Positions 1 to 6,513 of a stretch of DNA of 10,244 nt are shown here, piece by piece. This stretch comes from Chloroflexota bacterium. Lineage in GTDB: Bacteria > Chloroflexota > Dehalococcoidia > Dehalococcoidales > UBA3254. Below the pieces are notes generated by a model. It was given only the letters and a program-made list of their open reading frames with translations, was not told where the DNA came from and made no database searches. The DNA lies in NCBI GenBank assembly GCA_017860765.1, contig JAGDMY010000025.1:1-10244 (forward strand), read 5' to 3'. Positions within the stretch are counted from its first letter, which is position 1. Each line of letters starts with the position of its first letter. The position numbers and the translations under genes were made by a program.

Positions 1-69
1 GGTCTGGACCTGGATGCTGTCCCCGGTTTGAAGCTGGCCTGAACTCTCTCTGGCTTGAATTTCCTCCAT
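1..69 (-). CDS. Possible 5' end of a divergent gene, cut by the window edge
   Basis: On the minus strand an ATG at 69-67 opens a frame that stays open for 23 codons to the window edge. It begins MEEIQARESSGQLQ and runs on into a GDSIQVQT stretch. No clear Shine-Dalgarno sequence precedes it. Support is indirect: the AT-rich palindrome at 102-111 also gives a TATAAT on the minus strand (111-106), which would allow a divergent promoter. A competing reading is the tail of a plus-strand gene ending at the TGA at 40-42, with 13 residues visible. I do not recognise either peptide. Confidence 0.2.
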   Translation of the reverse strand, partial: MEEIQARESSGQLQTGDSIQVQT

Positions 70-88
70 TCGCGGCGTATTAAGGGTC

Positions 89-117
89 TTGACATATGGA
101 CTATAATTATATGTATT
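89..117 (+). promoter_or_regulatory. Promoter for the DUF4389 gene
   Basis: A perfect -35 hexamer TTGACA lies at 89-94. With a 17-base spacer the -10 would be TGTATT at 112-117 (4 of 6 matches). A perfect TATAAT also sits at 102-107, but only 7 bases after TTGACA, so it would need a different and poor -35 near 79-84. Either choice gives a short leader before the strong AAGGAGG at 126-132. The presence of a promoter is likely; which -10 is used cannot be settled by reading. Confidence 0.55.
92..114. promoter_or_regulatory. Operator-like AT-rich dyad over the promoter
   Basis: ACATAT (92-97) and ATATGT (109-114) are perfect inverted repeats separated by 11 bases. A second perfect 10-base palindrome, TATAATTATA, lies at 102-111. 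Both lie between or over the candidate -35 and -10 elements, where a dimeric regulator would block or remodel polymerase binding. A regulator is inferred only from this symmetry; AT-rich palindromes also arise by chance, and TATAATTATA is partly just promoter sequence. Confidence 0.3.
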
Positions 118-137
118 ACTAAATAAAGGAGGAAAAG

Positions 138-791
138 ATGTCAACTGTATCTACCCCGACAATCAAGCCAGCTTACCCGGCGACTCTCGAAGTCGATTAT
201 CCTGAAGGGGGCCGGAACCGCCTGACCAGTTTTTTCCGCATAATTGTTGTAATACCTATAGCCATTATCCTGGGACTGTTGACCAGTGCTGCTATGCAAT
301 CGGGCAGTGGGAACCAGGCAGAGGGGTTGAGGGTGCTGGGTGCCGGTGGCATTTTATTTATGCCGCTGGTACTGATGATCCTCTTCCGCAAGAAATATCC
401 CAAATGGTGGTTCGATTGGAACCTTAATTTGACCCGTTTTTCTTACAGGGTGAGCCTTTTTCTGGGTCTACTGCGGGATGAATATCCTTCGACCGATGAA
501 GAACAGGCGGTACATCTCAATCTGGTCTATCCGGATGCCCGGACCCAATTGGGCCGCGGATGGCCTTTGATCAAATGGTTTTTAGCCATACCTCATTATA
601 TTGTTCTTTTTTTCCTTTACATTGGCGCCATAGTAGTTGGGATAATCGCCTGGTTTGCGATCCTGTTTACCGGTCGTTATCCCAGGGGGCTATTTGATTA
701 TACGGTGGGCGTCTCCAGGTGGGCTCTCAGGGTAGAGGCCTATGCTATTTTACTGATAACCGATCAATATCCTCCCTTCTCACTATCCTGA
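138..791 (+). CDS. DUF4389 domain integral membrane protein with two repeats
   Basis: This 217-residue protein of unknown function belongs to the DUF4389 family. The ATG is set by AAGGAGG at 126-132, five bases upstream. The chain is an internal duplication. Residues about 18-117 and 127-212 follow the same plan: a Tyr-Pro at the front, a hydrophobic segment, then a K/RYP-x-x-x-FD motif (88 and 181 regions), an arginine-bearing strand, and a closing D-x-YP. The ending FDYTVGVSRW...RVEAY...LLITDQYPPFSL is the typical family signature. Hydrophobic stretches near 33-51, 68-83 and 145-178 indicate several membrane spans; there is no cleavable signal peptide. It appears to be transcribed alone, between its own promoter and the hairpin at 821-849. 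Family members are often encoded near transport or envelope genes, but no biochemical role can be assigned here. Confidence 0.85.
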   Translation: MSTVSTPTIKPAYPATLEVDYPEGGRNRLTSFFRIIVVIPIAIILGLLTSAAMQSGSGNQAEGLRVLGAGGILFMPLVLMILFRKKYPKWWFDWNLNLTRFSYRVSLFLGLLRDEYPSTDEEQAVHLNLVYPDARTQLGRGWPLIKWFLAIPHYIVLFFLYIGAIVVGIIAWFAILFTGRYPRGLFDYTVGVSRWALRVEAYAILLITDQYPPFSLS

Positions 792-820
792 CATCAAGGC
801 GTGCAAGGGCGGCGATGAAC

Positions 821-849
821 ACTGGCGCAATTCGCAGAATTGCGCCAGT
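821..849 (+). terminator. Hairpin, probable terminator of the DUF4389 gene
   Basis: A perfect 13-base-pair stem (821-833 with 837-849) closes on a 3-base loop, 30 bases after the stop codon of the DUF4389 gene. The following bases, TCCGTTTC, are only moderately T-rich, so the intrinsic terminator is not textbook. The stem is very stable and may act as a terminator or as a 3' end-protecting structure. Confidence 0.6.
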
Positions 850-880
850 TCCGTTTCAGGAGCTGCCCCAAAATTTATCC

Positions 881-909
881 TAGAAATTAGGCTGGGGTTC
901 AGTTATAAT
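881..909 (+). promoter_or_regulatory. Promoter for the M20 amidohydrolase gene
   Basis: TAGAAA at 881-886 (4 of 6 matches to the -35 consensus) is separated by 17 bases from a perfect TATAAT at 904-909. Transcription would begin near 916, about 28 bases before the TTG start at 944. A weak imperfect hairpin (CCCCA at 866-870 with TGGGG at 893-897, and an inner AATTT/AAATT pair) overlaps the -35 region; its role is unknown. Confidence 0.55.
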
Positions 910-943
910 AACCCTGTCAGTCTGCTTCTTCAGAGGTAATTCC

Positions 944-2119
944 TTGGATATAGACCAGCTAAAGTCTCAAATTGTATCTGAAGTGGATAACCACCGCGAT
1001 GAGCTTTTCGCTTTAAGCCGCAAAATTCATGATAATCCTGAAGAGGGTTTTCAGGAGTTCAAAGCCGCGGCCTGGCTCACGGATTTCCTGGGGGAACATG
1101 GATTCAGCGTCGAGCGAGGAATATGCGGCCTGCCTACAGCCTTTCGGGCGAGCTACGGGCAGGGTGGGCCGGTAATCGCCCTGATGGCCGAGTATGATGC
1201 TCTGCCGGATATGGGGCATGGCTGCGGCCATAACCTGATTGCCGCGGCCGGTGCGGGCGCGGGAATAGCATCCAGGCCCGCGGTAGACCACTGCGCAGGA
1301 CAGGTAACCGTTATCGGCACACCGGCCGAAGAGCTTTATGGCGGCAAGGTGTCCATGGCTGAAAAGGGCGCCTTTGCCGACCTGGATGTGGCCATGATGG
1401 TCCATCCCGGGGGCCATGATGCTGCCTTCACGGAAGCTATGGCCTGTCAGGGACTGAGCGTGGAATTCTTCGGCAAAGCCTCCCACGCAGCAAGTCGCCC
1501 GGAAGCCGGCATCAATGCTCTGGAAGCCCTGATCCAGTCTTACAACTCCCTTAACTCTCTCCGCCAGCATATCAAATCGAAAGCGCGCATCCATGGCATC
1601 ATCACGGATGGAGGACAGGCGTCCAATGTCGTCCCGGACCACAGCGCGGGCAGTTTCCTGGTCAGAGCGGCGGATGAGAATGACCTGGCAGAATTGAAGT
1701 CCAGGGTTTTGAATTGTTTTATCGGGGCAGCTACAGCTACCGGTGCCCGCCTGGAATATAAATGGGATGAGCGATGTTATGCACCCATGCTGAACAATTT
1801 ACACTTAGCCAGATTATTTATTCGCAATATGAAACAGGTCGGGCGGAAGATGAAAATGGTGGAGCCGGCCAAAAGCTTCGGCAGCACTGACTTCGGCAAT
1901 GTCAGCCAGCTGGTTCCGGGTATACATCCTTCAGTGGCGATAACCCCCCACCGGGGAGTAGTCAGTCACTCACCGCAATTCGCCGAGGCTGCTATTTCGG
2001 AGAAGGGCCTTGAAGCGATGCTGGAGGCCGCTAAAGCTATGGCTATGACGGCCGCCGACCTTCTGGCAGACCCGGCCTTGCTGACTGGAGTGAAGAATGA
2101 ATTTCTCAGGCACAGGTAG
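944..2119 (+). CDS. M20 family metallo-amidohydrolase (AbgB / PM20D2-like)
   Basis: The product is a 391-residue cytoplasmic di-metal hydrolase of the M20 amidohydrolase type, which cleaves amide or peptide bonds of small N-acyl or dipeptide-like substrates. The start is TTG at 944, chosen because AGAGGT (932-937) lies six bases upstream and the HDNPE motif follows at 29-33. By family comparison the metal ligands are C94 and H96 (GHGCGHN), E130 in TPAEE, H154 (MMVHP) and H342 (SHSPQF); E129 would be the general base. H181 (FGKASHAA) matches the dimerisation-domain histidine that reaches the active site. The catalytic domain is split around an inserted lid/dimer domain (roughly 165-285), as usual. 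Length is typical and all key residues are present. The set resembles p-aminobenzoyl-glutamate hydrolase subunits and PM20D2 dipeptidases; the substrate cannot be read from the sequence. It has its own promoter and a possible separate promoter follows it, so it need not belong to the plsX operon. Confidence 0.88.
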   Translation: MDIDQLKSQIVSEVDNHRDELFALSRKIHDNPEEGFQEFKAAAWLTDFLGEHGFSVERGICGLPTAFRASYGQGGPVIALMAEYDALPDMGHGCGHNLIAAAGAGAGIASRPAVDHCAGQVTVIGTPAEELYGGKVSMAEKGAFADLDVAMMVHPGGHDAAFTEAMACQGLSVEFFGKASHAASRPEAGINALEALIQSYNSLNSLRQHIKSKARIHGIITDGGQASNVVPDHSAGSFLVRAADENDLAELKSRVLNCFIGAATATGARLEYKWDERCYAPMLNNLHLARLFIRNMKQVGRKMKMVEPAKSFGSTDFGNVSQLVPGIHPSVAITPHRGVVSHSPQFAEAAISEKGLEAMLEAAKAMAMTAADLLADPALLTGVKNEFLRHR

Positions 2120-2130
2120 TTTTATATAAT
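2103..2130 (+). promoter_or_regulatory. Candidate promoter for plsX-trxA-trxB
   Basis: TTCTCA at 2103-2108 (4 of 6) and a perfect TATAAT at 2125-2130 are separated by 16 bases. The -35 lies inside the last codons of the M20 gene. The predicted start near 2137 leaves a leader of about 22 bases that holds AGGGGAAAGG. Read-through from the M20 promoter is also possible, because no terminator is seen between the genes. Confidence 0.45.
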
Positions 2131-2158
2131 GTTATAGGGGAAAGGTTGAATTATCGCG

Positions 2159-3181
2159 ATGATAATTGCCGTAGATGCAGCGGGCGGAGACTACGCTCCC
2201 AACGAAATCGTTAAGGGTGCGGTCAAGGCTGCTAATGAATATGATGTGGATATTGTCCTGGTAGGGAAGAAGTCCCTGATCCATGTCACAGCCGCGCGGC
2301 AGATAAAAAATGCCCAGATTTCAATAGTAGACGCCAGCGAAATCATTGAAGCCGACGAGCATCCGATGAAAGCCGTGATCGCCAAGCCTGACTCTTCGAT
2401 CGTCGTCGGCATCAACTTATTGAAGGAAGGAAGGGCCCAGGCTTTTGTTTCGGCAGGCAACACCGGAGCACTTTTTGGGGCAGCCTTCCTGAAGCTGGGT
2501 TTGATCGAAGGCATTGAGCGTCCGGCTATTGCAGCCATATTGGATATCACCGGCTCGACCCCGGTGCTGATTATCGACGCCGGGGCTAATGCCGACTGCA
2601 AGCCACACTACCTGGTCCAGTTTGCCGAAATGGGGAATGCCTTTTCTAAAAAAGTCATCGGCATCGAATCACCCCGGATAGGCTTGCTCAGCAACGGAAC
2701 GGAGGATATTAAAGGCAATCGCCTGGTCATCGAAAGCCATGAACTGATAAAAAATGCCGCCTTAAATCTGAACTTCATCGGCAATATCGAAGCCAATGAG
2801 ATTCCCAAGGGCAATGTTGATGTGGTGGTGACTGACGGGTTCACAGGGAATGTGGTCTTAAAAACCCTGGAGGGACTGGGAGAAGCCGTGCAGAATTTTA
2901 AAAATCTCTGGAAGAATATTTCCAATTCCTATCATGTTCACGGCAGCGCTCTTCTGGGCAGCGTGGAAATGGACTCCTGGGCCAGAAAGCTGGATTTCCG
3001 CGAATATGGCGGGGCCTGTTTACTGGGAGTCAATGGTAATGTGGTCAAAGCCCATGGCAGAAGCCGCGCCAATGCCATCAAAAACGCCATTAATTTGGCC
3101 CGGCAGACCACCGAAAGCAACATTCTAGCCGCCATTAAAAAGGAGGATATAAGTGGGAAAGACGGTAGCAGTAACGGATAG
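2159..3181 (+). CDS. plsX: Phosphate acyltransferase PlsX
   Basis: PlsX converts acyl-ACP and phosphate to acyl-phosphate, the acyl donor for PlsY in the first step of bacterial phospholipid synthesis; it is a soluble, membrane-associated enzyme. The 340-residue length is normal. Recognisable blocks are AVDAAGGDYAP (4-14, usually AVDAMGGD), SAGNTGA (98-104), GLLSNGTE (175-182, a variant of the usual GLLNIGEE), TDGFTGNVVLKT (225-236) and YGGACLLGVNG (283-293, usually YGGAPLLG), followed by AHGRS (298-302). The start gives the standard family N-terminus; the purine-rich AGGGGAAAGG at 2136-2145 is rather far (13 bases) from the ATG. The last ten codons overlap trxA by 29 bases, and the codons for KKED carry the trxA ribosome binding site. 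plsX is more often next to rpmF and fab genes; none is visible here. Confidence 0.95.
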   Translation: MIIAVDAAGGDYAPNEIVKGAVKAANEYDVDIVLVGKKSLIHVTAARQIKNAQISIVDASEIIEADEHPMKAVIAKPDSSIVVGINLLKEGRAQAFVSAGNTGALFGAAFLKLGLIEGIERPAIAAILDITGSTPVLIIDAGANADCKPHYLVQFAEMGNAFSKKVIGIESPRIGLLSNGTEDIKGNRLVIESHELIKNAALNLNFIGNIEANEIPKGNVDVVVTDGFTGNVVLKTLEGLGEAVQNFKNLWKNISNSYHVHGSALLGSVEMDSWARKLDFREYGGACLLGVNGNVVKAHGRSRANAIKNAINLARQTTESNILAAIKKEDISGKDGSSNG

Positions 3182-3479
3182 CACTTTTGAAGAGATAGTA
3201 CTCAAAGCGGCCGACCCGGTCCTGGTCGATTTCTGGGCAACCTGGTGCCGCCCCTGCCAGATGGTAGCCCCGATATTAGAGGAGTTGACACAGGAATATA
3301 CCGGGAAATTGACGATAGCCAAGCTGGATGTCGACAAGAACCACGAAACAGCACAGAAATACCATGTCATGTCAATCCCTACTATGATTGTTTTCAAGCA
3401 GGGCAAACCTGTGGCCAACATCGTGGGTTTTAAACCCAAGGATAAATTAAAACAGGAACTGGATGCCGCCTTGGGGTGA
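3153..3479 (+). CDS. trxA: Thioredoxin
   Basis: This 108-residue cytoplasmic thioredoxin passes electrons from thioredoxin reductase to protein disulfides. The redox motif is WCRPC (31-35), with Arg in place of the usual Gly, and the cis-proline loop is SIPT (74-77). DFWATW before the motif and VGFKPKDKL near the end are normal for the family. The GTG start at 3153 is set by AAGGAGG at 3140-3146, six bases upstream, so the gene begins inside the end of plsX (29-base overlap, different frame). Translation is probably coupled to plsX. trxB follows, with its ATG 17 bases after the trxA stop, so enzyme and substrate are made together. Confidence 0.95.
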   Translation: MGKTVAVTDSTFEEIVLKAADPVLVDFWATWCRPCQMVAPILEELTQEYTGKLTIAKLDVDKNHETAQKYHVMSIPTMIVFKQGKPVANIVGFKPKDKLKQELDAALG

Positions 3480-3496
3480 CCCGTGGGAGGTTCTTC

Positions 3497-4414
3497 ATGG
3501 AGAAAGACTATCAGCTTATTATCCTGGGTGGAGGTCCGGCCGGACTGGCTGCCGGAATCTATTCTGCTCGAAACAAGCTGGATTCCCTGCTCATTGAAAA
3601 GGCTATGATCGGAGGTCTGGCGGTCTATGCGGACCTGATAGAGAATTATCCGGGCTTTCCGGATGGCATCGGGGGCCTGGAACTGGGAGAACTGATGCTG
3701 CGCCAGGCGGAGAAATTCGGCCTTAAAACCCTGACTGCCGAAGTAACCGGCCTGGACCTGGCTGACAGCCGCAAGACCGTCCGGACCAGGGAGAGTGACC
3801 TGACAGCCAGGGCTCTAATTATCGCCTTGGGCTCAGAGAGGATTAACCTGGATGTTCCGGGAGAAAAGGAATTCGTGGGTCGGGGGGTGTCTTATTGCGC
3901 CACCTGCGATGCCGCTTTCTTCCAGGAGAAGGAAGTGGCGGTGGTAGGGGGAGGCAATTCTGCCATCTCCGAGGCGCTCCATCTTGCCAAGTTCGCCGCG
4001 AAAGTCAATATTATCCACCGGCGGAACCAGCTGCGGGCCACACCGCTGTTTGCAGATAAAGCCAAGTCCGACCCCAGGATAAATTTTATCTGGAATACCA
4101 CTGTGGACGCCATAGAAGGCAATGACAATGTAGAAAAGCTCCGCTTGGTTGACGTTCTCACCGGACAGAAGTCCACTTTGCCTGTTTCAGGCGTCTTTGT
4201 CTCTATCGGCCAGAGGCCGAATACCGACCTGGTCAAGGGCAAGGTCCCCCTGGATGCCAATGGCTACGTCATCACCAACGAGAAAATGGAGACCGGCCTG
4301 CCGGGAGTGCTGGCGGCCGGCGACATCCGCAGCAACTCGATACGCCAGACAATTTCTGCGGCGGGAGACGGTGCCACGGCCGCCATTTACGCCGACAGAT
4401 ACCTCGGGGCGTAG
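3497..4414 (+). CDS. trxB: Thioredoxin reductase, NADPH- and FAD-dependent
   Basis: The enzyme reduces thioredoxin with NADPH through FAD and a redox-active dithiol. I place the start at ATG 3497 (305 residues), six bases after GGGAGG at 3485-3490. A GTG at 3476 in the same frame would add seven residues but has no such site and overlaps the trxA stop. Motifs in the 305-residue frame are: FAD-binding GGGPAG (11-16), dithiol CATC (134-137), NADPH-binding GGGNSA (151-156) with HRRNQLRA (174-181, the HRRxxxRA phosphate-binding motif), and the second FAD motif AAGDIR (273-278). One departure is IGGLAVYADLIENYPG (38-53): the Gln usually after the double Gly is Leu. The HRR motif argues for NADPH, and the adjacent trxA for thioredoxin as the substrate. 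Confidence 0.93.
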   Translation: MEKDYQLIILGGGPAGLAAGIYSARNKLDSLLIEKAMIGGLAVYADLIENYPGFPDGIGGLELGELMLRQAEKFGLKTLTAEVTGLDLADSRKTVRTRESDLTARALIIALGSERINLDVPGEKEFVGRGVSYCATCDAAFFQEKEVAVVGGGNSAISEALHLAKFAAKVNIIHRRNQLRATPLFADKAKSDPRINFIWNTTVDAIEGNDNVEKLRLVDVLTGQKSTLPVSGVFVSIGQRPNTDLVKGKVPLDANGYVITNEKMETGLPGVLAAGDIRSNSIRQTISAAGDGATAAIYADRYLGA

Positions 4415-4476
4415 GGAAAAGGGCCACCCAAATCCCTATTTTCAGGGCGATTTTAGTATGGAAAAGTTGCTAAATT

Positions 4477-4485
4477 TGCTATAAT
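4477..4485 (+). promoter_or_regulatory. Extended -10 promoter for the rplI-dnaB operon
   Basis: TGC-TATAAT at 4477-4485 is a perfect extended -10 (TGn plus TATAAT). No good -35 stands 16-18 bases upstream, which fits promoters of this class. Transcription would begin near 4492, leaving a leader of about 72 bases before rplI. Confidence 0.6.
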
Positions 4486-4497
4486 GGATAGGTCAAA

Positions 4498-4563
4498 TTT
4501 GGGGTGGGGGTATGATCCTTTCGGATGGGGTTGTAATCAATAAATATTTTTGGGGGGTCGTGA
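4498..4563 (+). promoter_or_regulatory. G-run-rich 5' leader of rplI
   Basis: The predicted rplI leader contains G-runs at 4501-4504, 4506-4510, 4527-4530 and 4552-4557, plus a small hairpin ATCC-TTTC-GGAT (4515-4526). The last run, GGGGGG, stands six bases before the ATG and can act as the Shine-Dalgarno site, pairing with CCUCC through one G-U wobble. Four G-runs could in principle form a quadruplex, but two loops would be 16 and 21 bases long, which makes this weak. Regulation is speculative. Confidence 0.35.
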
Positions 4564-5100
4564 ATGAAAGTCGTTTTTCTGGAAGATGTGCCCAATGTGG
4601 CCCGGGCCGGCGACATCAAAGAAGTCGCCGATGGCTACGGCCGCAACTACTTGTTGCCCAAAAAGCTGGCCCTGGTCAGCAGGCCGGGGGCAGTTGAAGC
4701 AGTCAAAGCTCAAATTGAAGCCCGGGCTGAAACCGAAAAAGCCCGCAAGCTGGCTGCCGAGATAGAAGGAAAAGAACTTACCTTTAAGGTTAAAATGGGA
4801 GCTAAAGAGCGCATACACGGCTCGGTAACCGCGGCCAACATCTCGACCGAGCTGCAGGAGGTCACCGGACAGGCCGTGGACAAGCGGAAGATCCAGCTTG
4901 AGAATCCCATCAAACATTTGGGCAGCTACGACATCAGCATTAAATTGTTCAAGGGTATTGAGCCCAAAATCAAAGTTAGTGTGATTAAGAAAGAAGAGCC
5001 CGCCAAGGAAGAGGTTAAAGAAGTCGCCAGGGAAGAAGTCCGGGAAGCCGCCACGGAAAAGGCTCCAGAGCCTGAGAAGAAGGAAGAAAGTAGCCAATAA
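4564..5100 (+). CDS. rplI: Ribosomal protein bL9 with a charged C-terminal extension
   Basis: bL9 binds 23S rRNA near the L1 stalk and helps reading-frame maintenance. The N-terminal domain is unmistakable: MKVVFLEDVPNVARAGDIKE with the GYGRNYLLP block at 24-32. A long connecting helix (about 42-75) and the C-terminal domain (about 76-142, with GSVTAANI and the block around IQLENPIKHLG) follow. Common bL9 proteins are about 150 residues; this one is 178. The extra 36 residues (143-178) are almost entirely Glu, Lys, Arg, Ala, Val and Pro and should be disordered or a charged helix. The start is fixed by the family N-terminus. The gene leads an operon with dnaB, which starts 15 bases after its stop; rplI-dnaB is a widespread pairing. 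Confidence 0.95.
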   Translation: MKVVFLEDVPNVARAGDIKEVADGYGRNYLLPKKLALVSRPGAVEAVKAQIEARAETEKARKLAAEIEGKELTFKVKMGAKERIHGSVTAANISTELQEVTGQAVDKRKIQLENPIKHLGSYDISIKLFKGIEPKIKVSVIKKEEPAKEEVKEVAREEVREAATEKAPEPEKKEESSQ

Positions 5101-5115
5101 AGGGCGCTAAGAACA

Positions 5116-6513
5116 ATGGTGGAAAACAGACTGCCCCCTCATGATATTGACGCGGAAGAAGCTGCTTTAGGATCTCTGCTGATTGACGGTTCAGCCACCG
5201 TAAAAGTTGAGCCAATAATCCAGCCGCAGGACTTCTATAGTGAGCGGAACCGCTGGATTTACGAGGCCTGCCTGGGGCTGTACCACCGCAGCGAGGCTAT
5301 TAACCAGGTAACCGTAGCCCAGGAGCTGGCCCGACAGGAGAAGCTGGAGAATTGCGGGGGAGCAGCCTTCTTAAGTCACCTGATATCAGTCTGCCCCACC
5401 TCTCTGGATATCGAATATTACGCCAAAATTGTCTTCCGCCTGTCCATGATGCGCAGGCTAATAGGCGCCGCGGACCAGATTGCCGGCATCGGCTATCAGG
5501 CTGATCCTAATATCGACGTCAGTCTGGACAGGTCGGAGGATTTGTTGTACTCCCTGCGTCACGGCCGAAGCCCCCGGGACTTCGTCCATATCCGGCAGAT
5601 ACTGGATAAATATTTTGAAGCTGAGCCGCCTCAAGAAGAAGGCCCCATCAAGCCTGAAGAAATGCTGCATGTGCCCTCCGGGTTCATCGGCCTGGACGAT
5701 ATTCTGGGGGGGTTTCAGCGCTCAGACCTGGTGGTGGTAGCCGGACGCCCCAGTATGGGCAAGACCAGCCTGGCGCTTAACATCGCCCGCAACGCAGCCG
5801 TCGAGCATAACGCCTGTGTGGCCATGTTCAGTCTGGAAATGTCGCGGGACTCCCTGGTGGAGCGGCTGGTGGCCAGCGAGGCCCTGGTCAATACGCGGAA
5901 AATACGTCTCAATATGGAGACTCCAGACGAGGAAAAGCGGATCCTGGATGCCATCGGCATTCTCTCCGAGGCCCCCATATATATTGATGATTCACCCCAG
6001 GCCAGGATCAGCGAGATGCGCAGCAAGGCCAAACGCCTGCATTTCGAGCACAAAATCAACCTTATTATCATCGACCATCTGGGCCTGATTCAGGGAGATA
6101 CGAGGATTGAAAACCGGGTCCAGGAAATCAGCTACATCACCCGCTCTCTCAAAGTACTGGCCCGTGAAATGGAGTTGCCCGTAATCGTAGTTTCTCAGCT
6201 TAGCCGCGCCGCCGAGTGGCGGGCCTCCCATAAACCCCAGCTCTCCGACCTGCGCGATAGCGGCAGCATTGAACAGGACGCAGATGTGGTTCTATTCATC
6301 TACCGCGATGAATATTACTATGATGAAGAGGCCTGGGCTAAGGAACATCCTAACGATGAATACCCGGCCGGGCTGGCGGATATTATTATTGCCAAACACC
6401 GCAACGGCCCCATTGGAGATGTGAAATTACGCTTCCAGCATAATTTAGCCAAATTTGAGAATATGGCCATTGATCCCACTTCGCCCGCCAGTTACGGGCC
6501 GAGCCTGCTATGA
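5116..6513 (+). CDS. dnaB: Replicative DNA helicase DnaB
   Basis: The product is the hexameric 5'-3' helicase that unwinds DNA at the replication fork and recruits primase. Its 465 residues are a normal length and there is no intein. The N-terminal helical domain (about 1-110) begins with the usual PPHDIDAEEAALGSLL. The RecA-like motor (about 185-450) has Walker A GRPSMGKT (210-217), FSLEMS (238-243), Walker B LIIIDHL (316-322), VVSQLSR (358-364), DLRDSGSIEQDAD (378-390) and the late arginine-bearing AKHRNGP (426-432). The ribosome binding site is weak (AAAGGG, about 11 bases from the ATG), so translation may depend on termination at rplI just upstream. The TGA overlaps the ATG of the DnaD-domain gene by 4 bases, indicating coupled translation with a likely loading partner. 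Confidence 0.96.
   Translation: MVENRLPPHDIDAEEAALGSLLIDGSATVKVEPIIQPQDFYSERNRWIYEACLGLYHRSEAINQVTVAQELARQEKLENCGGAAFLSHLISVCPTSLDIEYYAKIVFRLSMMRRLIGAADQIAGIGYQADPNIDVSLDRSEDLLYSLRHGRSPRDFVHIRQILDKYFEAEPPQEEGPIKPEEMLHVPSGFIGLDDILGGFQRSDLVVVAGRPSMGKTSLALNIARNAAVEHNACVAMFSLEMSRDSLVERLVASEALVNTRKIRLNMETPDEEKRILDAIGILSEAPIYIDDSPQARISEMRSKAKRLHFEHKINLIIIDHLGLIQGDTRIENRVQEISYITRSLKVLAREMELPVIVVSQLSRAAEWRASHKPQLSDLRDSGSIEQDADVVLFIYRDEYYYDEEAWAKEHPNDEYPAGLADIIIAKHRNGPIGDVKLRFQHNLAKFENMAIDPTSPASYGPSLL

Noticed and set aside
1..42. C-terminal tail of an upstream plus-strand gene ending at TGA 40-42
   Set aside because: Only 13 codons are visible, with no recognisable motif; it cannot be told from chance and competes with the minus-strand frame.
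1013..1642. Long open frame (209 codons) on the minus strand inside the M20 gene
   Set aside because: It lies wholly opposite a complete, motif-rich M20 enzyme, and its translation shows no family pattern.
3476..3496. GTG at 3476 as the trxB start
   Set aside because: The ATG at 3497 has GGGAGG at ideal spacing and gives the normal N-terminus; the GTG has no ribosome binding site.
4434..4450. Terminator after trxB (CCCT...AGGG followed by T-rich sequence)
   Set aside because: The stem is only about four pairs, too weak to call.
4501..4557. Stable G-quadruplex in the rplI leader
   Set aside because: Four G-runs exist but two loops of 16 and 21 bases make a stable fold doubtful; kept only as a low-grade observation.
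4512..4697. Possible upstream open frame in the rplI leader, preceded by a G-run
   Set aside because: It runs into rplI out of frame for 61 codons and its translation is Arg/Gly-rich shadow sequence. An upstream regulatory peptide would normally be short and end before or at the start codon.
4537..5097. 186-codon minus-strand frame opposite rplI
   Set aside because: The Phe/Leu-rich translation is the complement of Glu/Lys codons in bL9; there is no independent support.
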